Source: Thermoactinomyces sp. DSM 45891 | Lineage (GTDB): Bacteria > Bacillota > Bacilli > Thermoactinomycetales > Thermoactinomycetaceae | Length of the DNA: 64,000 nucleotides | Assembly: GCF_900119485.1 (NCBI RefSeq) | Contig: NZ_FPJZ01000004.1 | Span: 65,819 to 129,818 of the forward strand | Direction: 5' to 3' | Position numbers and translations under genes: made by a program | Notes under the pieces: generated by a model | The model's input: the letters and a program-made list of their open reading frames with translations, nothing else | Databases searched by the model: none | Told to the model about the DNA's origin: nothing | Part shown: one piece after another, positions 1-8,026 of the stretch | How the letters are laid out: every line of letters starts with the position of its first letter | Numbering within the stretch: position 1 is the stretch's first letter

Positions 1-639
1 CTCCATCAGCTTCTTGATCTTTTCCTCTGACTGTTTTACATTTAATTCTTTTTGTATAATCTCTTCCAGCATAGATAAAATAAGAGTTTCATCTTTTAAC
101 GTCAATAAGGCTCTGGCATGTCTTTCCGTGATGGTTCGTTTTAAAAGCTCATTTTGAACCTCTGTTGGTAGTTGGAGTAGTCGGATTTTATTGGCAATCG
201 TTGACTGCCCTTTCCCTAATTTCTGGGCTAACTCCTCTTGCGTAAGAGATTGGATCTCGATCAAGTTCTGATAAGCCCTTGCTTCTTCAATCACGGTTAA
301 ATTCTCACGCTGTAAATTTTCAATGAGTGATGCAGATGCGGCTTGATGATCAGACATGTCTTTAATAATAGCTGGAATGGTGGGATGCCCTAGACGAAGG
401 ACTGCCCTCCATCTCCGCTCCCCCGCAATGATTTCATACCCTTTTTGCTTTCTTCTGACTACGATAGGCTGAATGACCCCATGTTGCTGAATCGTCTGAC
501 ATAGTTCATCCAACCGTTCATCCTCAAATATCGTACGCGGTTGATAAGGACTGACCGAAATCTCTGCTACTGATATATCCTTCATTTGCTCCGTTATCTT
601 CTCTGATAAGCCAAAGAAACGAGTAAAAGGCTCCTTCAT
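1..639 (-). CDS. noc: Nucleoid occlusion protein Noc (3' end outside window)
   Basis: ParB-family DNA-binding CTPase that binds NBS sites and keeps FtsZ rings off the chromosome. The 213 N-terminal residues are visible; the C-terminal dimerisation part is cut off by the window edge. The N-terminus MKEPFTRFFGLSEK matches the amphipathic membrane-targeting helix that separates Noc from Spo0J. The CTP-binding GERRWRA motif lies at about 73-79 and the helix-turn-helix around LGKGQSTIANKIRLL at 141-155. The GKGQSTIANK recognition helix is Noc-type rather than ParB-type. The ATG at 639 is preceded by AGGTGG. In Bacillus noc directly follows rsmG; here about 4.7 kb of other genes separates them. Confidence 0.95.
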   Translation of the reverse strand, partial: MKEPFTRFFGLSEKITEQMKDISVAEISVSPYQPRTIFEDERLDELCQTIQQHGVIQPIVVRRKQKGYEIIAGERRWRAVLRLGHPTIPAIIKDMSDHQAASASLIENLQRENLTVIEEARAYQNLIEIQSLTQEELAQKLGKGQSTIANKIRLLQLPTEVQNELLKRTITERHARALLTLKDETLILSMLEEIIQKELNVKQSEEKIKKLME

Positions 640-748
640 ACACTCACCACCTACGCCTTCCTATACATAATAAATTGGGAGGGATTTGTATACATTTCGC
701 TATATGTTAACAACTACCTGCTAAAAAAGAAAAAATTGACAATCAATA

Positions 749-764
749 TGTTTCACGTGAAACA
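749..764. promoter_or_regulatory. parS centromere site
   Basis: The 16-mer TGTTTCACGTGAAACA is a perfect copy of the canonical parS site bound by Spo0J/ParB. It sits inside a 24-bp perfect palindrome (745-768), in the divergent intergenic region between noc and the actin-like gene. The CAC/GTG centre makes it a ParB site rather than a Noc site, whose centre is CCCGGG. It is the only parS I found in the window. Confidence 0.96.
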
Positions 765-907
765 TATTTTTTATTATTTGACTGTTCCAATAAAATGATT
801 TCTATCTAGAAAATGTGAAAAACAGCGAATTATGATTGACCCTTTCATTCTGCACTTGATAGAATCGTTGGAGAGAAGAATTTCATCCATTATTAGGAGG
901 AATACAT

Positions 908-2104
908 ATGAATTCGCCAGTTTATATAGGTAATGACCAAGGGTACTATGGAACGAAAGTAGTATCTAAATCTAACGGAAAATTCTATAAAATGTTTATT
1001 CGTAACATGGTAGTACCAAACCGAGTAGGGGAAATTACATACAACAATGACCCTCATAACATTATGTATCGGGAACGTGAAGGGGATCGCGAGTGGTTCT
1101 GTGGGAAGCTTGCAGTTGAACAGTCTGGGGATGACGAGTTATTTGATTCCCATAAGCGTCGTCTATTTAGTCCAACTTGGTTTCGTGAACAAGAGTATCA
1201 AATTATGTTCCGTGTTAGTACAGGACTCATGCTCCAAGGTAGTAACGAGCCTGTTGTATCCGTAGCCTTACCAACAGATAGCTATATTGATTATAAAGAA
1301 GAGTTAAAGCGCCGCCTGATCGGAAAACATAGCTTCGAAGTGAAACAAGGAAATCTACCTTGGCGTAGAATTGAGTTTGAAATCAAGAAAGAAAATCTCT
1401 ACGTAATCAGCCAACCGATGGCCACCCTCTTCCACATCGCGCTTGATCGCGATGGGAAGTTACTAAATGAGGATCTCTTTATCCAAAAAGTAAGTATTAA
1501 CGATCTCGGCTTCGGTACTTCTGATATCGAAACCTTACACGGGGAAACTATTATTAAACGTCAGAGCTTTACTTCCCGCCATGCGATGCTAAATGTGTAT
1601 ACTCTCCTTTCCAAACGTTTACTAGAGTTTACCCGCGGTATCGATCTAGAGAACAATGGCAAAGAGTATCCGATTTGGAGTTTGCCTCGCATTGTTCGCT
1701 CTGGTGAAATAAGTTTTAAAGGAAAAACGCATGATATTAGCGATATCGTTAACGAATCCATTCGCGAAGTAGGAGAATCATTGGTAGAAGAAGTTTGGCA
1801 ACGCCTAGACTTTGGGGATGACATCACATACATCATCCTAACCGGAGGCGCGTCTATTCCCTTTAAGCCTTTCTACCGTGAACGCTTTGGCGATAAGTTG
1901 ATTTTTGCTGAGGATTACGGCATAGATGCACAGTTTGCCAATGGATTTGGCCTATGCAAATTCTCCCAATCGAAGTCCAAAGCCCAGCCAGTAAAGGATT
2001 TACTAGAAGCTGCTGCAACCATTCAACAGGAGTTTACCGTTCCAGACCATCTAAGTGAAAAAGGTTCCAAGAAGAAAGTTGTCGTTGTACCAACAAAGAA
2101 ATAG
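908..2104 (+). CDS. ParM/StbA-like actin-family ATPase
   Basis: A 398-residue actin-superfamily protein. Phosphate-1 motif GNDQGYYGTK is at residues 8-17, phosphate-2 motif DLGFGTSD starts at D199, and the adenosine motif ILTGGAS is near 310-316. These are the nucleotide-binding signatures of ParM-, Alp- and MreB-like filament proteins. The basic tail (GSKKKVVVVPTKK) is outside the fold. AGGAGG precedes the ATG. Family members usually segregate plasmids or phage DNA; here the gene is chromosomal, divergent from noc, and shares its upstream region with parS. No ParR-type adaptor is recognisable next to it. The family call is firm; a role in chromosome or spore biology is only inferred from position. 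Confidence 0.85.
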   Translation: MNSPVYIGNDQGYYGTKVVSKSNGKFYKMFIRNMVVPNRVGEITYNNDPHNIMYREREGDREWFCGKLAVEQSGDDELFDSHKRRLFSPTWFREQEYQIMFRVSTGLMLQGSNEPVVSVALPTDSYIDYKEELKRRLIGKHSFEVKQGNLPWRRIEFEIKKENLYVISQPMATLFHIALDRDGKLLNEDLFIQKVSINDLGFGTSDIETLHGETIIKRQSFTSRHAMLNVYTLLSKRLLEFTRGIDLENNGKEYPIWSLPRIVRSGEISFKGKTHDISDIVNESIREVGESLVEEVWQRLDFGDDITYIILTGGASIPFKPFYRERFGDKLIFAEDYGIDAQFANGFGLCKFSQSKSKAQPVKDLLEAAATIQQEFTVPDHLSEKGSKKKVVVVPTKK

Positions 2105-2122
2105 ACCTATCTTGTCTACAAG

Positions 2123-2152
2123 CGACCTCCCAAGGTATATTCGGGGAGGTCG
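2123..2152 (+). terminator. Intrinsic terminator after actin-like gene
   Basis: A 9-bp GC-rich inverted repeat (CGACCTCCC / GGGAGGTCG) with a 12-nt loop follows the stop codon by about 20 bp. The trailing T-run is short. Confidence 0.7.
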
Positions 2153-2305
2153 TTTGCATATAGGCTTAGAGATGGTTGCCCAATACGCAACAACATCATT
2201 TTACAATCCATCCATCGCTTAATGATATTGACTTTATTTTTTGACTATAATATAATAAAATGTGATTTAAAAATAAATATATTTAATAAAAGGGGATTTA
2301 ATTTA

Positions 2306-2929
2306 ATGAAAATAAGTATTTTATCTTTAGTTAAGAAAACAACAATCACACTTTCTTTATCTATGTTAGTGGTCTTTGGTGGCATTGGAAAAACAGCTAC
2401 GTATGCTATGGATAGCGCGGAATCAAAACAACTAAATGGAATCGCTCATGGAGCAAATGAAGAAAAGGAAATAAAGGAAACTGAGCGTTTTCTATCAGCT
2501 ATTGAAAGCATTCCTGATGAAGTAGTAACCCAGGGCGATAAACAGATAGTTGAATGGCTAAATACACATACAGATATGGAATTTGTAGCAGATAATGGAA
2601 TTTTAAAAATAAAAGAAGAGAAAATGCCAAAGCAACAGCTTGCTAGCATAACTGGATGCGTTGGGGCAATTGGGATCGCTTTAGTCACAACAGGAATTCC
2701 ATTTACTAAAATTCTTAAGGTAAAACAAGCCCTTAGTGCTTTAGGAGGAGCTACAAAGTTTGCTAAACAATTTTATAAGACTTATAAACTTTATAGAGGC
2801 TATGGAAACTCAGTAAAGACTGCAACTACTAGGGCTATCAATTCTATTGGGAAAAACTTGAGAGCAGATATGAAGGATGCTTTGCTGGATTTCTTCAATA
2901 TAAATAATGTAATTGCCAACTGTACGTAA
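2306..2929 (+). CDS. Secreted protein of unknown function, bacteriocin-like features
   Basis: A 207-residue exported protein. The start is set at the ATG 2306, which follows AAAAGGGGA; an in-frame ATG at 2222 has no ribosome site. The signal peptide MKISILSLVKKT plus a hydrophobic stretch ends near TATYA/MDS. The acidic middle (about 40-110) precedes a C-terminal segment of different character: a Gly/Ala/Val-rich hydrophobic helix starting at ASITGCVGAIG, then a strongly basic region with many Lys, Arg and Tyr, and a terminal NCT. The two cysteines could bridge the C-terminal domain. Composition resembles proprotein-type antimicrobial peptides, but I recognise no named family. The convergent 64-residue membrane protein downstream is a candidate partner. 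Confidence 0.6.
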   Translation: MKISILSLVKKTTITLSLSMLVVFGGIGKTATYAMDSAESKQLNGIAHGANEEKEIKETERFLSAIESIPDEVVTQGDKQIVEWLNTHTDMEFVADNGILKIKEEKMPKQQLASITGCVGAIGIALVTTGIPFTKILKVKQALSALGGATKFAKQFYKTYKLYRGYGNSVKTATTRAINSIGKNLRADMKDALLDFFNINNVIANCT

Positions 2930-2980
2930 CACATAGAAAGGGGGATAACTAGTTGTTAGTTATCCCCTTTTCTATGTGTT
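2928..2980. terminator. Strong bidirectional terminator
   Basis: A near-perfect 22-bp inverted repeat (AACACATAGAAAGGGGATAA and its complement, one extra T) with a 7-nt loop. It separates the secreted-protein gene (+) from the small membrane-protein gene (-) and overlaps the former's stop codon. Confidence 0.85.
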
Positions 2981-2981
2981 A

Positions 2982-3176
2982 CTATTTATCATTCTCCGGA
3001 TTCTTTCTAGTAATAATATACATAATCAGTACTATTACAAAAACTGATATAGTAAAGGCACCAAGGAAATCCTTATATTTTGGAAAAATATATGTAAAAA
3101 TAGAAAATAAAAAAACTGCCGTAACTCCTAGACTACTAATTAGAGAATATCGCTCCCTAAGCCTTTTTCGCCACAT
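2982..3176 (-). CDS. Small two-TM membrane protein, possible immunity protein
   Basis: A 64-residue protein with a basic N-terminus (MWRKRLRERY), two predicted transmembrane segments (about 12-31 and 39-57) and a short charged tail (RKNPENDK). The start is well supported: GAGGAGG lies 6 nt before the ATG at 3176. It converges on the secreted-protein gene and shares its terminator. Two-TM proteins of this size often give self-immunity to small secreted toxins, so the pair may be a toxin-immunity unit. That function is inferred from size, topology and position, not from homology. Confidence 0.55.
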   Translation of the reverse strand: MWRKRLRERYSLISSLGVTAVFLFSIFTYIFPKYKDFLGAFTISVFVIVLIMYIITRKNPENDK

Positions 3177-3705
3177 AAATATCCTCCTCTAAACCTGCTA
3201 AAGCATCACTAATCTAAATAAGTCTATTCATCCTAAGTTTTTTCACACTTACTTAAGTATATCCAAATAATAAAAAATGTCAAATTATATAATATCAATA
3301 AAAAATAAAACCATTTTAAAGCTTAGTAAGTCTGAGAGCTACTCATCGACTTACTAAGCTTTAAAAACTATGAAAACACAAATGCTAGTTGCCAACTTGT
3401 CATGCTGTATCTATTGTACGGAAATGTTAGAGTTTGTAGAAGCATCTAGGTAGATAGCATTCTTTATCACATGCCAATCTACATTCTATCGATTCTTTAT
3501 ATTTTCTCTCAATGCAATAGTGTATCTTGCTCCACGAGTAGCGTACTCCCGCCCCATGACTGGTTCATAGCCAATTTGTTCATCTACCCACCTAAAAAAA
3601 CAAGCAAATAGAATAGATTTATCTAGAAATGACTTGCAAAAAGAGAGATAATAAAATATATAATTATAACCCGACTGCAATCATCTAAAAGAAGGAGGGA
3701 AAGAT
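3177..3705. other. Non-coding stretch with a hairpin (3314-3366)
   Basis: About 530 bp of AT-rich DNA without a convincing gene. It contains a perfect 19-bp inverted repeat (3314-3332 and 3348-3366) with a 15-nt loop, flanked by A/T runs, which could act as a terminator for either strand. A 64-codon minus-strand ORF at 3486-3680 has no good ribosome site and no recognisable family. Confidence 0.5.
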
Positions 3706-5316
3706 ATGTCTCATTTAGAACAATTTGACGTGATTATTCTAGGATCGAGAGAAAAAGCTGAACAGGCCATCCTAGCCAGCGAACAACAGGGTCAGAAGGT
3801 TCTCTTGATCGATTTAGACCTTCACGTTACGACATCCTTAATCTGTCAAGAAACGCTTTCCACCAATGTATCGCTAAGTAAAGACCACAAAATCGTTGCT
3901 CATAAACAAGAAGTACATACTCCACTCCACAAAACAACGACATTCGTGTTTCAAACCGAATTGGTCACCATGGAGGAACAAACAAGTGACAAGGCAATAG
4001 AAGATATTTTCTTACCAGATGAACAGAATAATTCAGATTTAGTAGCGACACCACCTAACGTCTCATCTAGTTATCTAGAAGTGAATGATGATTTGGAATT
4101 GAAGGTAGAGGATGATTATTTCGATCCTATAGAAGAATTTGATCCTGCTCTAGCTGGGGAGTTTGATTCCGCCTTCGAACAAGCAGAGGATCAGCCAGCT
4201 CCTTCACAACAAAAGAATTTCGTCGAATCAGTTGAGGCTGATGACCAAGATGATTTAAATTCAGATCCTAAGAATCAACCGGAATCTATTTTACCTAGTC
4301 TCCTCTGGAATCGGGAAAATTCGCTCAAAGATCGTCTCACTAGAGAGCACACGAAGACGCCTGCTGGTCTACAGAGCTCGCTTACCAGTCATTTATTTGA
4401 TAGAATCCAACCATCTGATAAAAAGACCCTAGCTCATACCGAAATCGATTTAAAGGAATCCCACCCTTCTCTTGAAGAATCCGACACATCTGTTGAATCG
4501 ATATCGGATATACCAGACCTAGAAGAAACCACATCAGAGGCAGTGGCGTTCAAATCGGTTGAGAACCAGAATCAGGACACTGAATTTGTGTTTTCTTTTC
4601 ATAAGGCATCTAAAGAACCACATCGCGCCTATAAAGAACGTGATATTCGCTTAAGAAAGAAATTTTCTCAGTCTAGGCAACATAAGCCTTCTCCTGACTC
4701 ATTTGAATTCTTTTCCAATGAGCCTGAACAAGGATCCGATCCGAAAGAATCCATAGAGCAGGTCAAGGTAGAAACACCAAAACCTATAAAACCATCTAAC
4801 TTGGTTTCCCTCACCCTATTAGAAAAGCCAAAAGATACCCAGAAGACTACCTATCTCGAAGATGAAATCGGAACACCCGATACCTCATTTGCTCCTAGAA
4901 GGCGGTCTCGTACGCAAAAGAAAAGTAGACTCTTCCAGAACATTGATCTAAATGCGGGAAAAGATACATCAAAAGAACTGAAAAAAAAGAGTCTAGAAAC
5001 AAAAGGTGATCACTCCCCTTTTGATCTATTCTCCTTCTCACCTGAAGGCGATCTTAGCACAGGCAAGAGTAGTCATCATGTTGATAACAAGCTCCTCCAT
5101 GAGAAGGAGAACGACCCAAACCCGCTTGCTTCTCAGCAAAACAATGGATTAAAAGCCGATGAAATTGAGTTTGAAGACGCCTATGGATATAACTCTTGGG
5201 AGGAATTCCTCACACCTATCTCCCAGAACAGCCGCAAGCGACAAGAGCTCGATCAAATCGAAAAGCGAAAACTTGCTCTACGCGGGCTGCACAATTTAAT
5301 TGATAATCTTGGATAA
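3706..5316 (+). CDS. Uncharacterised protein: Rossmann-like start, long acidic disordered region
   Basis: A 536-residue protein. Residues 8-37 (FDVIILGSREKAEQ through KVLLIDLD) look like the beta-alpha-beta start of an FAD/NAD-dependent oxidoreductase, but the glycine motif is replaced by GSREKA, so dinucleotide binding is doubtful. From about residue 90 to 480 the sequence is low-complexity and very rich in Asp, Glu, Ser, Lys and Gln, which suggests disorder. The last 50 residues are more ordered (SWEEFLTP, then a Lys/Arg-rich helix ending HNLIDNLG). AAGGAGGG precedes the ATG. The gene sits where noc normally adjoins rsmG. I do not recognise the family. Confidence 0.6.
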   Translation: MSHLEQFDVIILGSREKAEQAILASEQQGQKVLLIDLDLHVTTSLICQETLSTNVSLSKDHKIVAHKQEVHTPLHKTTTFVFQTELVTMEEQTSDKAIEDIFLPDEQNNSDLVATPPNVSSSYLEVNDDLELKVEDDYFDPIEEFDPALAGEFDSAFEQAEDQPAPSQQKNFVESVEADDQDDLNSDPKNQPESILPSLLWNRENSLKDRLTREHTKTPAGLQSSLTSHLFDRIQPSDKKTLAHTEIDLKESHPSLEESDTSVESISDIPDLEETTSEAVAFKSVENQNQDTEFVFSFHKASKEPHRAYKERDIRLRKKFSQSRQHKPSPDSFEFFSNEPEQGSDPKESIEQVKVETPKPIKPSNLVSLTLLEKPKDTQKTTYLEDEIGTPDTSFAPRRRSRTQKKSRLFQNIDLNAGKDTSKELKKKSLETKGDHSPFDLFSFSPEGDLSTGKSSHHVDNKLLHEKENDPNPLASQQNNGLKADEIEFEDAYGYNSWEEFLTPISQNSRKRQELDQIEKRKLALRGLHNLIDNLG

Positions 5317-5356
5317 AAAAAAGCGAATCCTATCGTAGGTAGGAATTCGCTTTTTT
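5316..5356. terminator. Bidirectional terminator between the 536-residue gene and rsmG
   Basis: Inverted repeat AAAGCGAATCCTA / TAGGAATTCGCTTT, with an A-run on one side and a T-run on the other. It can end transcripts from both convergent genes. Confidence 0.85.
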
Positions 5357-5358
5357 GT

Positions 5359-6084
5359 TTATATAATAGGCTGTTTTACAGGCGTTCCAGCTTTTCGTGG
5401 ATATGCTTTCGGAGTATGATCCCGTTTGGTCAAATGTACCAAGTGCCGGCTTCCCATCTCGTCGGGTAGTGTAAGTTTCCGTACATCGACTTGGTTCTTG
5501 CCTAAGACATGAAGAGCACGCCTTGCTTCCACTACTTCTTCATCGACTGCGGAACCCTTCATCGCGATAAAGCTTCCACCTACTTTTACAAAGGGGAGAC
5601 AATATTCAGCGATGACATTTAGCTTCGCTACGGCACGGGCGGTCGCTAGATCAAACATCTGACGATACTCTTTTTGATTCGCATAGTCCTCTGCTCTCCC
5701 ATGTATACAAGTCACATGTTGTAAACTAAGCTCTGCCACGACTTGCTCGAGAAACTGAATCCGCTTGCGTGAAGAGTCTAATAACACCACTTTCCAGTCT
5801 GGATTGGCAATTTTAAGCGGGATTCCGGGGAAGCCTGCTCCCGTCCCTACATCAATCATGCAGATGGCTGACTTCCCTATCTCACCTAGTTGTAACATCA
5901 GGGTAAGGGAGTCGTAGAAGTGCTTTACATACACTTCTCTCTCCTCCGTGATTCCCGTCAAATTCATTACCTTATTGGTTTCGACTAATAGGTGAAAATA
6001 CTGTTCAAACTGCTTCAGCTGGATCTCATTGAGATGAATTCCCCATGGTTTCACTGCTTCTTGTAACCACAATCCCTGCTCCAA
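5359..6084 (-). CDS. rsmG: 16S rRNA (guanine-N7)-methyltransferase RsmG
   Basis: SAM-dependent methyltransferase that modifies G527 of 16S rRNA. The protein has MNLTGITEEREVYVKHFYDS near the start, SAM motif DVGTGAGFPGIPLKI, the ATARAVAKL motif, and the family C-terminus YPRKAGTPVKQPI. I choose the TTG at 6084 because AAGGAGG stands 6 nt before it and it gives 241 residues, close to the B. subtilis protein (239). The ORF is open to another TTG at 6144, but that would overlap mnmG and has no ribosome site. It is the last gene of the mnmE-mnmG-rsmG run. Confidence 0.95.
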   Translation of the reverse strand: MEQGLWLQEAVKPWGIHLNEIQLKQFEQYFHLLVETNKVMNLTGITEEREVYVKHFYDSLTLMLQLGEIGKSAICMIDVGTGAGFPGIPLKIANPDWKVVLLDSSRKRIQFLEQVVAELSLQHVTCIHGRAEDYANQKEYRQMFDLATARAVAKLNVIAEYCLPFVKVGGSFIAMKGSAVDEEVVEARRALHVLGKNQVDVRKLTLPDEMGSRHLVHLTKRDHTPKAYPRKAGTPVKQPII

Positions 6085-6133
6085 ACAACATCCTCCTTCA
6101 AAAATGGGTCCAGCTTTCACCAGACCCATCTCG

Positions 6134-8008
6134 TTATGCTTCAACGGCTTTTGTTCCCTGCTCCATATGCACCATCAAGATCGAAATATCGGCCGGATTC
6201 ACGCCTGAAATACGCGTTGCTTGCCCCAATGAAATCGGACGAATCTGCGCTAATTTCTCTCTTGCTTCCGAAGAAATACCCGCAATCTTAGAATAATCGA
6301 TCCAATGAGGAATTCGCTTTTCTTCCATCTTCTTCATTTTCTCTACTTGTTGTAGTGACTTCGAAATATAACCTTCGTATTTTAGTTGGATTTCTACCTG
6401 TTCTGCTACATCGGGTGACACGGATTCCTCTGGGGGTGCCATCCTCGCAATCTGCTCATAACCAAGCTCTGGGCGCTTAATCAAATTTGCTAATTCCACC
6501 GCATTGTTGATCTCATTTGTCCCCATATCGCGTAAGATTTGTTGCACTTCTGGTGTTGGCCGTACTTTCGTCGAACGTAAACGGTCTATTTCACGCGCAA
6601 TCGCTTCTTTCTTGGCCGTAAAGCGTCTATAGCGATCTTCCTTAATTAACCCAATCTCGTGTCCAATCTCCGTTAATCGAAGATCTGCATTATCATGGCG
6701 TAACAAAAGACGATATTCTGCACGGGAAGTAAGTAAACGATACGGTTCGTTTGTCCCCTTCGTCACCAGATCATCAATTAAAACGCCAATATAAGCCTCC
6801 GATCGATCTAGCACAACGGAATCCTTACCTTGTACTTTTCTCGCTGCATTAATACCCGCCATAACGCCTTGAGCGGCAGCTTCCTCATATCCAGAAGTCC
6901 CGTTGATCTGTCCGGCTGTAAAGAGTCCAGGCACTTCTTTCGTCTCTAAGCTAGGCCATAGTTGAGTAGGAACAATCGCATCGTATTCAATCGCATAACC
7001 TGTCCGCATCATCTCAGCCTTTTCCATGCCCTTAATCGTACGCAACATCTCAAGTTGTACGTCCTCTGGCAAGCTTGTTGATAATCCCTGAACGTAAATC
7101 TCCTCTGTCGCGCGCCCTTCTGGTTCAATAAAGATTTGATGGCGATTTTTATCAGAGAAACGAACAATTTTATCTTCAATGGATGGACAATAGCGAGGGC
7201 CTCTACCTTCAATCGTACCGGAATACATCGGAGCTCGATGTAAGTTTTCTTGAATATATTCGTGCGTCTGCTCGTTCGTATAGGTTAACCAACAAGGAAG
7301 TTGATCCGTGATATACTCTGTTGTTTCATAGGAGAAGGCACGTGGAACTTCATCTCCGGGTTGAATCTCCATCACGCTGGTGTCAATGCTCTTCGCACTA
7401 ACCCGCGGAGGAGTTCCGGTTTTAAAGCGCACCATCTCAAACCCTAACTCCTGCAAATGAAGCGCTAAGTTAATCGATGGCTGTTGATTATTTGGACCAC
7501 TCTCATAGGCTAAGTCTCCAATAATAATTTTCCCTCGTAAATAAGTTCCTGTTGTAAGAACCACAGATTTTGCACGATATCCAGTACCTGTGCGAGTGAT
7601 AACCCCCCGGCACTCTCCATCCTCTATGATGAATCGTTCTACCATATTTTGATGAATCTCCAAGTTTGGTTCTTGTTCCAGAACTCGCTTCATCTCGCGT
7701 TGATATAATAATTTATCCGCCTGAGCACGTAGTGCATAGACAGCAGGCCCTTTACCCGTGTTTAACATTCTCATTTGAATGTGGGTCTTATCTATATTTT
7801 TTCCCATCTCCCCACCAAGTGCATCCAATTCCCTTACCACATGACCTTTTGCAGGCCCCCCAACGGATGGATTACATGGCATATAGGCGATGGTATCTAA
7901 ACTTAATGTCAGGAGTAATGTCTTACACCCCATGCGAGCCGAAGCAAGCGCTGCTTCACATCCGGCATGGCCTGCACCGATGACGATCACATCATATTGA
8001 TTATTCAT
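6134..8008 (-). CDS. mnmG: tRNA uridine-34 carboxymethylaminomethyl-modification enzyme MnmG (GidA)
   Basis: FAD-dependent enzyme that works with MnmE to place the cmnm5 group on U34 of tRNAs reading split codon boxes. The 624-residue protein has the N-terminal FAD motif VIGAGHAGCEAALASARMG, the NPSVGGPAKGH motif, and the C-terminal helical MnmE-binding part ending with GISSEAREKL and GVNPADISIL. Length is normal. The ATG at 8008 follows GAGGTG at a long spacing. It lies 18 bp after mnmE, consistent with one transcript. Confidence 0.97.
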   Translation of the reverse strand: MNNQYDVIVIGAGHAGCEAALASARMGCKTLLLTLSLDTIAYMPCNPSVGGPAKGHVVRELDALGGEMGKNIDKTHIQMRMLNTGKGPAVYALRAQADKLLYQREMKRVLEQEPNLEIHQNMVERFIIEDGECRGVITRTGTGYRAKSVVLTTGTYLRGKIIIGDLAYESGPNNQQPSINLALHLQELGFEMVRFKTGTPPRVSAKSIDTSVMEIQPGDEVPRAFSYETTEYITDQLPCWLTYTNEQTHEYIQENLHRAPMYSGTIEGRGPRYCPSIEDKIVRFSDKNRHQIFIEPEGRATEEIYVQGLSTSLPEDVQLEMLRTIKGMEKAEMMRTGYAIEYDAIVPTQLWPSLETKEVPGLFTAGQINGTSGYEEAAAQGVMAGINAARKVQGKDSVVLDRSEAYIGVLIDDLVTKGTNEPYRLLTSRAEYRLLLRHDNADLRLTEIGHEIGLIKEDRYRRFTAKKEAIAREIDRLRSTKVRPTPEVQQILRDMGTNEINNAVELANLIKRPELGYEQIARMAPPEESVSPDVAEQVEIQLKYEGYISKSLQQVEKMKKMEEKRIPHWIDYSKIAGISSEAREKLAQIRPISLGQATRISGVNPADISILMVHMEQGTKAVEA

Positions 8009-8026
8009 CTTGATATCTTCACCTCA

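Noticed and set aside
3486..3680. 64-codon minus-strand ORF
   Set aside because: No ribosome site, no recognisable family, and an odd composition; I treat it as chance or an unrecognisable remnant.
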